Source: JAMXLO01 sp963696645
GTDB lineage: Bacteria; Pseudomonadota; Alphaproteobacteria; Acetobacterales; Acetobacteraceae
Direction of reading: 5' to 3'
DNA: 64,000 nucleotides
Assembly (NCBI GenBank): GCA_963696645.1
Contig: CAVOKY010000005.1
Span: 992,001-1,056,000 of the forward strand
Below, piece by piece: positions 9,534 to 18,056 of the stretch (position 1 is its first letter; the number at the start of each line of letters is the position of its first letter). Made by a program: the position numbers and the translations under genes. The notes beneath the pieces are model-generated. The model did no database searches. It worked only from the letters and a program-made list of their open reading frames with translations, and was not told the origin of the DNA.

Positions 9534-10301
9534 ATGGCCGGAGATAACGCGGGAAGGCGCCGCGCCGCACTGGTGACGGGTGCATCGTATGGGATCGGCT
9601 ATGCCACTGCGCTCGGTCTGGCGCGCGACGGGTTCGACGTGGCGGTCACCGATCTGACCACCGATACGCTCGCGCGCACGGTGGCGGACGTCACCGCGGC
9701 CGGGGGTAAAGCGGTCGCACTGGCGCTCGACCTCCGGGCGCAGGCCAGCGTCGAGCACGCGATCCACGACGCGGTTGCCGCATTCGGCGCGTTGGATGTG
9801 CTGGTCAACAACGCCGGCGTGCCGTCGCTGGGCAAGCCGGCCGTCGAGATCACGCGCCCGGAGTGGGAGGGGAATATCGGCATCAACCTGACCGGCACGT
9901 TCTTCATGAGCACCGCGATGGGCCGCTACCTGATCGGGGCGCAGCGTCCGGGATGTGTGGTCAGCCTGGCGTCGACGCATGGTGCCGTCGGGTTCGCGGG
10001 CGCATCGGCCTATGGCATTGCAAAGGCCGGCATCAGCCACATGACACGCATGCTGGCGATCGAATGGGCGCCGCACAACATTCGCGTCAATGCGGTTGCA
10101 CCGGGCACCACGCAGACCGAATCGCGCGCGCCTGGACTGGCCAATGCCGCGCGGCGCGAGGTGATGCTGAACCGAATTCCGCTGCACCGGTTCGGCGCGC
10201 CGGAGGAAATGGCGGGCGCCATTCGTTATCTGGTCAGTCCGCTGGCGTCCTACATCACCGGCCAGACATTGCTGCTGGATGGCGGACTGACGGCGTATTG
10301 A
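9534..10301 (+). CDS. short-chain dehydrogenase/reductase
   Basis: 255 residues of a classical SDR. The cofactor loop is GASYGIG at about residues 16-22, followed by NNAG, a catalytic Ser in VSLASTHG, and YGIAK (Tyr/Lys). The end is GQTLLLDGG. It reduces or oxidises an alcohol/ketone with NAD(P). The ATG at 9534 is placed by the strong site aggggagg eight bases upstream; a GTG at 9516 is less likely. It converges on the alpha/beta hydrolase with only 10 bases between the stops. Confidence 0.88.
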   Translation: MAGDNAGRRRAALVTGASYGIGYATALGLARDGFDVAVTDLTTDTLARTVADVTAAGGKAVALALDLRAQASVEHAIHDAVAAFGALDVLVNNAGVPSLGKPAVEITRPEWEGNIGINLTGTFFMSTAMGRYLIGAQRPGCVVSLASTHGAVGFAGASAYGIAKAGISHMTRMLAIEWAPHNIRVNAVAPGTTQTESRAPGLANAARREVMLNRIPLHRFGAPEEMAGAIRYLVSPLASYITGQTLLLDGGLTAY

Positions 10302-10311
10302 TACGTGCCTG

Positions 10312-11239
10312 TCAGTGAAAGATCCCGCGCAGCCACGTGCACGATTCCGCCATCGCTTCGTCTGCCTTGTCCACCAGCCCGACCCAGAACAAGAAACCGT
10401 GGTTCATGCCGAGCCAGCGTGACAGCACGCACGGTGTTCCGGCGGCGCGAAGTTTCTCCGCATAATTGTCGCCTTCATCGCGCAGCGGATCGTACTCGGC
10501 TGTGACGACAAGCGCCGGCGGCAGACTGCCAAAATCCTTCGCCCGCAGCGGTGATGCGTATGGTTGCGCCGCATCCGCCGGATCGCTGAGGTAGTGGTTC
10601 CAGAACCACCGCATGGTCTCGCGCGTCAGGCCGTAACCTTCCGCATTCTCCTCATAGGATGGTGTGCCGGGCGTGTAGTAGTCGGTGACAGGGTAAATCA
10701 GCAGTTGCCCGCACAACGCCGGGCCGCCTTCATCGCGGATGCGAAGTGCCGCTGCCGCGGCGAGATTGCCCCCGGCACTGTCGCCACCCACCGCCAACCG
10801 CCTGGAATCACCGTTCAGTTCCGCCGCGTGTTCGGCAACCCAGCGAGTCGCGAACACGCAGTCGTCCAGACCGGCGGAGAATTTGTGCTCTGGCGCCAAT
10901 CGGTAATCGACCGAGACCACGACGCATCCGGCGCCGGCGCACAGGTTGCGGCACATGCCGTCGTGCGTGTCGAGACTGCACAGCACGAAACCGCTGCCGT
11001 GAAAGAATGCCAGAATTGGGAAGGGGCCCTGGCCCCCCGGGCGGTAAATGCGCAGCCGGAGGTCACCGGCCGCCCCGCCGATGGTGCGCTCGCTGACTGA
11101 ACCGACCGCGGCAGGCGGCGCCATGATGGCGACGCGCGCCTCGGTACTGCGCCCGGGCCTCGGCCACCGACAGCGTGTGCGTCGCCGGCACGCCGGTTCC
11201 CTTGTCGAGCAACGCCTGGATCTGTGGATCGACCGGCAT
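10312..11239 (-). pseudogene. alpha/beta hydrolase (HSL/fold-3 esterase), frameshift near the 5' end
   Basis: The main frame has the HSL-family oxyanion motif HGSGF, DYRLAPEHKF, the nucleophile elbow GDSAGGN, an acid in DPLRDEG, and the final GMNHGF histidine. An ATG at 11239, three bases after the stop of the gene before it, starts a frame reading MPVDPQIQALLDKG...AEARAQY, the usual N-terminus of this family. That frame differs by one base from the main frame. Dropping one c near 11130 joins them into 927 nt (308 residues). If read from the first ATG in the main frame (11124) the protein would lack about 40 residues. Likely an esterase working with the ThDP enzyme operon. Confidence 0.8.
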
Positions 11240-11242
11240 GTG

Positions 11243-11947
11243 TTATGGTTCCACCGTTAGCGTCGCCATCGGGAAATGCGTGATCGGTCCGGTGAATGGC
11301 GGAAACCGCGCGAACGATCCCCGCATCTCGTGCCGGGCCGGTGAATTCAGCGCGGCAGTCAACGCGGCCTGACTGTCGAACACCACCTTGTTGCGCTGCA
11401 TATGCTCGACACGCGGCCAGGGCAGGCAGCCGCACCAGTCGATACGCGTGTATATCTCGATCTGCCGGATGCCGGGGAAGCGCGCCATGATCGGCGGATG
11501 GTCGGCGATGTAATGGGTGAGCCAGGCAACCAGATCCTCTGCCGCACCCTGATACGCGACAAGATAGGTGCAAGGCAACTCGCTCGGCGGCGTGCGGAAT
11601 GTCGCATCCGGAACCGGATAACGCCGCACCAGCATCGCCTGCTGGGTCACGCCGGCACCGTCCAGAGACGGCAACGCGACCTGAGCGGCGAGGCCATGCA
11701 GATAGCCATCCGCTGCCATTGCGGACTCCAGCGCCTCGATGTCGTGGAAATACAGTTGCAGACCGAGCGGCGGCGGAGGGCCATCGTCCAGATAAGGATC
11801 GCTGGTGCTGGATGGCGTATAGATCATCGCCTGTTGCAGTCCCGGCGTGGCGGCAAGGAAACGCCGCAGCCATACGACATCGGCATCGCTCGCGCGCAGC
11901 CGGGGCTCGGCGCCATGGTGGAACAGCGCGAACCAGCAGACCGTCAT
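11243..11947 (-). CDS. hypothetical protein, EthD/dimeric alpha-beta-barrel-like
   Basis: 234 residues without a confident family. It seems to contain two halves with the style of dimeric alpha-beta barrel (EthD-like) proteins: an N-terminal part ending in an HDIEALESAM segment, and a C-terminal part with YQGAAEDLVAWLTHYIADHPP and FPGIRQIEIYTR. It starts by a 4-base ATGA overlap with the ThDP enzyme stop, and its own stop is 3 bases before the hydrolase start, so all three are one operon. EthD-like proteins often sit beside catabolic enzymes with unclear roles. Confidence 0.65.
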   Translation of the reverse strand: MTVCWFALFHHGAEPRLRASDADVVWLRRFLAATPGLQQAMIYTPSSTSDPYLDDGPPPPLGLQLYFHDIEALESAMAADGYLHGLAAQVALPSLDGAGVTQQAMLVRRYPVPDATFRTPPSELPCTYLVAYQGAAEDLVAWLTHYIADHPPIMARFPGIRQIEIYTRIDWCGCLPWPRVEHMQRNKVVFDSQAALTAALNSPARHEMRGSFARFPPFTGPITHFPMATLTVEP

Positions 11948-13737
11948 CCGCGGAACAGGGCCGCCGTGGCAGCGGGCGAGTAACCGGGTGCCACGCGCAC
12001 GTCCACTACCGCGACGGCGCCGCCTGCCACGGCCTCGATTGCGTCGCTGAACGCCGACGCCAGTTCGGCGCCATCGGTGATCGGGCCAAAGCCTTGTGCA
12101 CCCTGTGCCTGGGCGAGACGGGCCAGGTCGATCTCCGGATCGGCGATGCGCTGGCCGATCCAGCGGTTCTCCACCGGCCGGTTGCGCATGCGCGCCACCC
12201 GCTCCTGGTGCAGTTCGTCGTTGAAGAACGAGCGGTTGTTGGCGACCACGACTAACAATGGGATGTTATAATGCACCGCCGTCCACAGCGCTGTATTGCC
12301 CATCAGGAAGTCGCCGTCGCCACACACGGCCACCGGAATCCGGCCGCTGCCGCGCAGCGCCAGCGCCGCGCCGACCGCAATGCCCGGCCCGCCGCCGATC
12401 CCGCCGCCGCCATCGGAACCGATGTAATCGAGCGGATGACGGAACGGCCACAGCGCAGCATTCCACGACAGGGAAACGTGCAACAGGGACGCCGCCCGTG
12501 TGCCGATCGCCTGTCGCAGCGCCTGTGTCATCTGCGGGACGCTGATCGGTCCCGGCTCGATTGCCGGTACGGACGGTGGCGGTCGCGGCTCCGCGGAACC
12601 CGCGGACTGCCGCGGCAGGTGCCCCAGCATGGCGGCAACCACCGTATCGGCACCGGCCGCGATGAACAGATCGGCCGGAGGCAACGCCTGGTGGTCCATG
12701 CTCCAGCCGTTGTGAAGCTGATGATCCAGCGTGACGTTGATCACCTTCGCGGCAGGCGCCACTGTTCCGCATGCGGCCTTCAGCGCTCCGGCCAAATCGA
12801 CCCAATCAAGACTGAGGATCACATCGGCGGCAGCGATCGCCTGTGCGGCCTCCTGCACCGGGAACGACGCCGGCGCGCCGGTATGTAACGGATGTTCAGT
12901 CGGGAATACCGCGCCGATCTTCAGATCGGTCACCACGCGCGCACGCAACGCCTCGGCCAATGCGACGCGGTTGACCCATGCCTGCTCGTCACGTGAACCG
13001 CGGCCCATCAGGATTACCGGTTGCTTCGCCTCGCGCAGCATCGCCACGGCCTGCGCGATCTGCTCGGCCGATACACCCGCCGTAACCGCCGGCACAAAGC
13101 GGGCCGCATCGATCGGCGGCAGCGGGTCCGCCAGCGGCGCCTCCTGCATGCCGGCGTCGAGATTGACATAGACCGGTCCCATCGGCGCCGATTGCGCCAG
13201 CCAGCAGGCGCGCAGCAATGCTTCGCGCGCCGCCTCGGCAGATGCCGGCTGGTCATCCCACTTGGTGTAGGCGCGGATCAACGCGCCCTGGTCGCGCGCG
13301 GTGTGGATCCAGTCGATCCACGGCCGCCGCTTCGGCGCATCCACTGGTCCGGTCGCGCCAAGTACCAACACCGGCATACGATCACACCAGGCGTTGAAGA
13401 TCGCCATCGTCGCGTGCATCAGCCCGACGTTGGAATGTACCGCCGCCGCCATCGGCCTGCCGGTCACCTTGGCGTAACCCTGCGCAATCGCAACGGCGTG
13501 TTCTTCATGCAGGCAGAGCAGCATCTGCGGCTGCACATTGCCCAGATGGTTCACCAGGCTGTCGTGGAAGCCGCGGTAGCTGGCGCCCGGGTTCAGCGCG
13601 ATGAACGGAATCTCCAGCGCACGCAGCGTCTCGGCCACGACATCGCTGCCGAACAGCGCGTTGCCCGAGGGCAACGGCAATGGCCGCTCGATCGGCGCGC
13701 CCGAACGGTCGGCTAGAGGGGTCTGCTGGTCAGCCAT
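11944..13737 (-). CDS. thiamine-diphosphate-dependent enzyme (acetolactate synthase/benzoylformate decarboxylase-like)
   Basis: 597 residues with the three-domain ThDP enzyme layout. The PYR domain carries the activating glutamate in CLHEEHAVAIAQGYAKVTGRP (about residue 70). A central domain follows, then a PP domain with the ThDP/Mg motif that begins GDGDFLMGN and ends VVVANN. The ATG at 13737 has aaggagg upstream. It leads a tightly packed operon with an EthD-like protein and an esterase. Decarboxylation or carboligation of a 2-oxo acid is likely. The gene is unlike the oxalyl-CoA decarboxylase at 32.4 kb. Specificity is not readable. Confidence 0.85.
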   Translation of the reverse strand: MADQQTPLADRSGAPIERPLPLPSGNALFGSDVVAETLRALEIPFIALNPGASYRGFHDSLVNHLGNVQPQMLLCLHEEHAVAIAQGYAKVTGRPMAAAVHSNVGLMHATMAIFNAWCDRMPVLVLGATGPVDAPKRRPWIDWIHTARDQGALIRAYTKWDDQPASAEAAREALLRACWLAQSAPMGPVYVNLDAGMQEAPLADPLPPIDAARFVPAVTAGVSAEQIAQAVAMLREAKQPVILMGRGSRDEQAWVNRVALAEALRARVVTDLKIGAVFPTEHPLHTGAPASFPVQEAAQAIAAADVILSLDWVDLAGALKAACGTVAPAAKVINVTLDHQLHNGWSMDHQALPPADLFIAAGADTVVAAMLGHLPRQSAGSAEPRPPPSVPAIEPGPISVPQMTQALRQAIGTRAASLLHVSLSWNAALWPFRHPLDYIGSDGGGGIGGGPGIAVGAALALRGSGRIPVAVCGDGDFLMGNTALWTAVHYNIPLLVVVANNRSFFNDELHQERVARMRNRPVENRWIGQRIADPEIDLARLAQAQGAQGFGPITDGAELASAFSDAIEAVAGGAVAVVDVRVAPGYSPAATAALFRG

Positions 13738-13870
13738 GCCGGGCCTCCTTGTCGGGTGCTCAGCGCACCGGTCCGCACTCGCAGCAATGTTATGTGCGGC
13801 AGTTAATGTGGCCGTCACCGGATTGTCCATATAGCCCGTTGTCAGCAGCACATCGATGAAGGAACCGCCC

Positions 13871-14434
13871 ATGCCGTTCGATGCCCTGGTCGCGGTCACA
13901 CCGCGTAGAACGCTTTCCGACGCGATTGAGCGTCACAACCTGACGCCAGTGTCCTGGGAGGAACTGACGGCGCACAAGCAGGCACAACAGCGAAGATTCG
14001 GGCCGAGTTTCTGGTATCGACATCAGGCGCTGCTGTCTTTTGGGCTGATTTTGGCTAGCCCGGTGATCGGGGTGATCGTCGGTGCGATCGTCGGTTTCAC
14101 CCCGCAATCCAGCACACTGACCATCGCCAGCAGCTTCGCGTGGATGTGCGTCGTTGCGCTGGTCACCGGCACTGGTCTGATCCGGCTGCGCGCAGGTGCC
14201 CAATGGGAGGAGCGGCTGGTTCCCTCGAACTTCCTCGGCGGCGGTGCAGTGCCCGAATCGATCGCCAGGGTCGCGCGTGCGCTGCAGCACGATGTGCCGG
14301 ATGCCACAGTGATCCTCGGTGAACTGAAGCGGAAGGACGTCGTGCTCGATCCGTATCTGCTGGTCGAATATGGCGACGAATGTGTCTGTCTCGGCATCTG
14401 GGAGGATGGACGGGTGATCGCCTGCGCTGAATAG
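13871..14434 (+). CDS. hypothetical membrane protein, two transmembrane segments
   Basis: 187 residues. A cytosolic-looking N-terminus (~50 residues, rich in charged residues) is followed by two hydrophobic spans (ALLSFGLILASPVIGVIVGA and a second around residues 95-115). A soluble C-terminal ~75-residue domain ends LGIWEDGRVIACAE. The start at 13871 has aaggaa in front; an ATG at 13856 would add five residues. It is divergent from the ThDP operon. I do not recognise a family; the C-terminal domain might sense or bind something. Confidence 0.7.
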   Translation: MPFDALVAVTPRRTLSDAIERHNLTPVSWEELTAHKQAQQRRFGPSFWYRHQALLSFGLILASPVIGVIVGAIVGFTPQSSTLTIASSFAWMCVVALVTGTGLIRLRAGAQWEERLVPSNFLGGGAVPESIARVARALQHDVPDATVILGELKRKDVVLDPYLLVEYGDECVCLGIWEDGRVIACAE

Positions 14435-14450
14435 CGACGGCACGAGGTCC

Positions 14451-14530
14451 GATGGGGAACGCTGCGCTCAACCCATCCTGCGGTTCAGCGGTTTGCTCGC
14501 AGGATGGGCTGAACGGAGCGATACCCATCG
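14451..14530. repeat. inverted repeat of the GATGGG...CCCATC type
   Basis: Left arm 14451-14482 (gatggggaacgctgcgctca...) is mirrored by the right arm ending at 14530 (...ggagcgatacccatc), with about 80% pairing around a short loop. It sits between the membrane protein and the ferredoxin, which are convergent, so it could also act as a transcription end. Confidence 0.65.
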
Positions 14531-14564
14531 ACCATTGCACCATGCCGTTGCCGTGGGCCGGCGC

Positions 14565-14891
14565 TCAGTGCTGGCCCTCGGGCATGCGCACGAGCAGCCC
14601 ATCCAGATCCTCCGTCATCTGGATCTGGCACGACAACCGGGAGTTCGGCTGCGCCACGGCAGCGAAGCTTAGCATGCTGGCCTCCTGCGAACCCGGCACC
14701 GGCGTGCCGATCCTCGCCTGCCACGCGGCCTCAATATAGACATGGCAGGTGGCACAGGCGCACTCGCCACCGCAATCCGCATCGATGCCAGGAACATTAT
14801 TGTCGACCGCGCCGCGCATGACCGAGGTGCCGACCGGCACATCCACCGTGTGCGCGGTTCCGTTGAATTCGACGTAGGTTACCTTCGGCAT
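14565..14891 (-). CDS. [2Fe-2S] ferredoxin (adrenodoxin/putidaredoxin type)
   Basis: 108 residues. The cluster ligands are visible as CGGECACATC (C-x5-C-x2-C), with the fourth cysteine in LSCQI about 40 residues later, as in the P450/Rieske-oxygenase ferredoxins. The N-terminus MPKVTYVEFNG is typical. The ATG at 14891 has gggagga in front. It carries electrons from the adjacent reductase (26 bases upstream in the operon) to an oxygenase that is not in the window. Confidence 0.92.
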   Translation of the reverse strand: MPKVTYVEFNGTAHTVDVPVGTSVMRGAVDNNVPGIDADCGGECACATCHVYIEAAWQARIGTPVPGSQEASMLSFAAVAQPNSRLSCQIQMTEDLDGLLVRMPEGQH

Positions 14892-14917
14892 GATCCTCCC
14901 CCGCGGTCCGAGCGCGC

Positions 14918-16150
14918 CTAGCCGGCGAGCTCCCGCATGGAGCATGACACGTCTCGCAGCTTGGCGGCTATGGTGGGCTTGCGTCGCCCGATCATCATAC
15001 GGCCAGCCATGAATTCGGTGGGGGCGTTGACCGCCTCGACCGCCTGCACGACGCCATCGGCGGACAGATGGAAGATCGAGAAGGATCCGGTTGCCGGATC
15101 GCCGCGCACGACGGTCTCCACCACGTCGAACGGCAGACCGGCGATCTGCAACCGCACGTCGTACTGATCGGACCAGAACCACGGCACCTCGGGCGGCGGC
15201 GGCGGGCGGCTGCACAGATCGGCCGCGGCCTGCTTTGCCTGCTCCAGTGCATTTGGCACGCTTTCCAGCCGCCCTGTTCGTCGATACAGCGGCAAGGGGC
15301 GATGGGTGCAGTCGCCGATTGCATGGATTGCGGGGTCGGACGTGCATGCCGCCAGATCGACGACTATGCCGTTCGCACAATCCAGCCCGGCCGAGCGGCC
15401 CAGCGCGTCGTTGGGTGTCGCGCCGATGCCGATCAGGACCAACTCGCAGGGCATGCAGCGGCCATCCGACAAATGGACCGACGTGACGCGGCCATGGGCT
15501 CCTTCGAACGCTGCCACATCGGCATTCAGCACGATGTGGACACCAGCGGCTGCATGATGGTGCTGGAAGAAATCCGACAGCGGCGGGGAAGCGACGCGCG
15601 CCAGAACGCGTGGCTCCCGCTCGATCACCACCACGTCCGCGCCAAGTGTGCGCGCGGAGGCAGCGACTTCCAGCCCAATGTAGCCGGCACCGATTATGAC
15701 GAGGCGCGAACCGCGGTGCAGCGCAGTCTTCAGGTGGTCGGCATCAGTCACCGTGCGTAGCGCGACGATGCCGGCAAGGTCGTGGCCGGGGACCGGCAAA
15801 TTGCGGGCAAGCGCGCCAGGCGCGAGGATCAGATGGTCGTAGGGAACGGGATCGGTGGTTCCGAGTGCGACCAATTTGCTGGAGCGGTCGATGCTGATGA
15901 CCCGCGACGCCAGCCGCAGTTCGATGCCGTTCGCGGGGTAGAAACTGCCAGGTCGCAGCAGGAGACCGGCGAGTTCGCTGTCACCCTTGAGCCAGGCCTT
16001 GGAGAGCGGCGGGCGTTGGTAGGGGGCGACGGGTTCGGCGCCGAGCAGAGTGATCGGGCCCTGCCAGCCGTACTGTCGCAACAGTGCCGCGACTGAACCG
16101 CCTGCGTGGCCGGCACCGACGATCACGACCCGGGCGGAGGCATCGCTCAT
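14918..16150 (-). CDS. FAD-dependent ferredoxin reductase (rhodocoxin/putidaredoxin reductase type)
   Basis: 410 residues with an N-terminal FAD loop (VVIVGAGHAGGSVAALL), an NAD(P)H loop (RLVIIGAGYIGLEVAASA) near residue 145, and the second FAD motif around AIGDCTHRPL. The C-terminal reductase domain follows. It transfers electrons from NADH to the ferredoxin encoded just downstream. Similar reductases serve cytochrome P450s and ring-hydroxylating oxygenases; neither is encoded nearby. Confidence 0.92.
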   Translation of the reverse strand: MSDASARVVIVGAGHAGGSVAALLRQYGWQGPITLLGAEPVAPYQRPPLSKAWLKGDSELAGLLLRPGSFYPANGIELRLASRVISIDRSSKLVALGTTDPVPYDHLILAPGALARNLPVPGHDLAGIVALRTVTDADHLKTALHRGSRLVIIGAGYIGLEVAASARTLGADVVVIEREPRVLARVASPPLSDFFQHHHAAAGVHIVLNADVAAFEGAHGRVTSVHLSDGRCMPCELVLIGIGATPNDALGRSAGLDCANGIVVDLAACTSDPAIHAIGDCTHRPLPLYRRTGRLESVPNALEQAKQAAADLCSRPPPPPEVPWFWSDQYDVRLQIAGLPFDVVETVVRGDPATGSFSIFHLSADGVVQAVEAVNAPTEFMAGRMMIGRRKPTIAAKLRDVSCSMRELAG

Positions 16151-16218
16151 GGCGCCAGACTAGGGCGTCAGCGGGCGGACCGGAACCAATCATCTAACGG
16201 AATTTGGCTTGGAAAATC

Positions 16219-16245
16219 TCTCCCTCGCCTTGCGGGAGGGGTTAA
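16219..16245. repeat. short palindromic repeat candidate
   Basis: The segment ccctcgccttgcgggaggg has a 5-bp stem and resembles small repeats often seen between genes. It is upstream of ccrM and downstream of no gene end, so a terminator role is unlikely. Weak. Confidence 0.3.
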
Positions 16246-16372
16246 GGGGTCAAACCTCGCCGCTCAATCTGAACAATTGACGCGGCTTCGGCCGGCCGGC
16301 CACGATGGCACCGTCCCTGGTCGTCAGGCCCGGGGGCGCGCCGTCCTGAGCAACTTCAATCCCCGGAGACAC

Positions 16373-17449
16373 GTGGAAGTCGTCCGCGAACTGCCACTGG
16401 ATCAGGTCCTGCTGGGGGACTGCGTGCAACTGATGCGCATGCTGCCGCCGGCCTCGGTGCATTGCGTGTTCGCCGACCCGCCCTACAACCTCCAGCTTCG
16501 CGGCGAATTGCGCCGGCCGGACGACAGTCTGGTCGACGGCGTGGATGAGGACTGGGACCGTTTCACCGATTTTGCGACGTACGACGCGTTCACACGCGAA
16601 TGGCTTGGGGAGTGCCGCAGATTGCTGCGCAAGGACGGCACGCTGTGGGTGATCGGCGCTTATCACAACATTTTCCGCATCGGGGCGATCCTGCAGGACC
16701 TGGGGTTCTGGGTGCTGAACGACGTGATCTGGCGCAAGTCCAACCCAATGCCGAATTTCCGCGGACGACGCTTCACCAATGCGCACGAGACGCTGATCTG
16801 GGCGGCACGCGGGCGCGACTCGCGACACCGGTTCAACTACGCCGCGATGAAGGCGCTGAACGACGATGTCCAGATGCGCAGCGACTGGTTCATCCCGCTG
16901 TGCACCGGGCCCGAGCGGTTGCGCAACCAGCATGGATTGAAGCTGCATCCGACACAGAAACCCGAGGCGCTGCTGCACCGCGTGCTGCTGGCGTCCACCT
17001 CTCCGGGCGATATCATTCTGGATCCGTTCCTCGGTACCGGCACCACGGCGGCGGTGGCGCGGCGGCTGCATCGGCATTTCATCGGGATCGAGCGGCATCC
17101 GGCCTATGCGGAGGCGGCGATCGGCCGGATCCGCGCGACGCGCCCGACGCCGGAGGAGGGGCTGGCCGGCGCGGTATCGAAGCGCGACACGCCGCGCGTG
17201 CCGTTTGGCAGCCTGGTCGAGCGCGGGGTGATTGCACCTGGCACCAAGCTGTTCGACCGGATGCGGCGGGCCAGTGCGGTGGTCACGGCCGATGGGACGA
17301 TCGTGGCGGCGGGCTTCCGCGGCTCAATCCACAAGGTAGGCGCCACGGTGCAAAATTCTCCGTCGTGCAACGGCTGGACGTTCTGGCATTTCGAGCGCGA
17401 CGGACGGCTGGTGCCGCTCGATGAGCTCCGGACGGTCGCGCCGGATTGA
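16373..17449 (+). CDS. ccrM: adenine-specific DNA methyltransferase, CcrM type (GANTC)
   Basis: 358 residues, the usual length of CcrM. It is a beta-class N6-adenine methyltransferase: catalytic DPPY (residues 35-38, in ADPPYNLQL) comes before the SAM-binding DPFLGTGTT (about residues 217-225). A C-terminal domain of about 80 residues (RAMA type) follows, as in alphaproteobacterial CcrM. It methylates GANTC after replication and helps time the cell cycle. The start is chosen as GTG 16373 because ccggag lies 6 bases upstream and the N-terminus ELPLDQVLLGDC matches the family. There is no restriction partner nearby, which fits an orphan regulator. Confidence 0.92.
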   Translation: MEVVRELPLDQVLLGDCVQLMRMLPPASVHCVFADPPYNLQLRGELRRPDDSLVDGVDEDWDRFTDFATYDAFTREWLGECRRLLRKDGTLWVIGAYHNIFRIGAILQDLGFWVLNDVIWRKSNPMPNFRGRRFTNAHETLIWAARGRDSRHRFNYAAMKALNDDVQMRSDWFIPLCTGPERLRNQHGLKLHPTQKPEALLHRVLLASTSPGDIILDPFLGTGTTAAVARRLHRHFIGIERHPAYAEAAIGRIRATRPTPEEGLAGAVSKRDTPRVPFGSLVERGVIAPGTKLFDRMRRASAVVTADGTIVAAGFRGSIHKVGATVQNSPSCNGWTFWHFERDGRLVPLDELRTVAPD

Positions 17450-17547
17450 TGCTGCGTGCCGACGCGGTAGTCATGGATCAGAGCGTAATGGAGGCCCATT
17501 CTAACGCGTGCCGCACAACCCGTCGTTGCTAGGTGCTCAGCGGCGCG

Positions 17548-17610
17548 GCAATCTCGTCCGGACACAACGGGTGGGAGATTGCTTCGTCGCTGCGCTCCTC
17601 GCAATGACAG
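17548..17610. repeat. dispersed palindromic repeat, copy 2
   Basis: gcaatctc at 17548 is mirrored by gagattgc at 17575, and is followed by ttcgtcgctgcgctcctcgc and aatgacag, the core of the repeat family. It ends 24 bases before the start of the VOC gene. Confidence 0.75.
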
Positions 17611-17633
17611 ATCGCCCGATGCAGGATGGCTCG

Positions 17634-18056
17634 ATGCCCGCAGTTCCACGTACCAGCGGCGTGCTGGAAACCTCGCTGTACGTCGCCGATCTCGATCGTT
17701 CGTGCGAGTTCTACCAGCGCGTGTTCAGCTTCGAACGCTTCGTGCACGACGGTCGCATGTGCGCACTCGGCGTGCCAGGCGGCCAGGTGCTGCTGCTGTT
17801 CCGCCACGGCGGCACGAACGAGCCTGCGCCGGTGCCTGGCGGCTTCATCCCGCCACATCACGGCAGCGGCGAACTGCATCTCTGCTTCGCCATCCCCCTC
17901 GGCGAACTTGTCGCGTGGGATGCGCATCTACGCGACGTCGGCATCAAGGTGGAAAGCCGCGTGCACTGGGCGCGCGGTGGCACCAGCCTGTATTTCCGTG
18001 ATCCTGACGGCCATTCGCTGGAAGTCGCGACGCCCGGACTGTGGCCCAATTACTGA
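17634..18056 (+). CDS. VOC family protein (glyoxalase/dioxygenase fold)
   Basis: 140 residues with the vicinal-oxygen-chelate beta-alpha-beta-beta-beta module. Visible parts are LYVADLDRSCEFYQRVFSF at the start, a metal-side ELHLCFAI in the middle, and YFRDPDGHSLEVATPGLW at the end, with His and Glu positions consistent with metal binding. ATG 17634 has agga 8 bases upstream; ATG 17619 is an alternative. The stop abuts the ATG of the anion permease, so the two are one operon. Substrate unknown. Confidence 0.85.
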   Translation: MPAVPRTSGVLETSLYVADLDRSCEFYQRVFSFERFVHDGRMCALGVPGGQVLLLFRHGGTNEPAPVPGGFIPPHHGSGELHLCFAIPLGELVAWDAHLRDVGIKVESRVHWARGGTSLYFRDPDGHSLEVATPGLWPNY

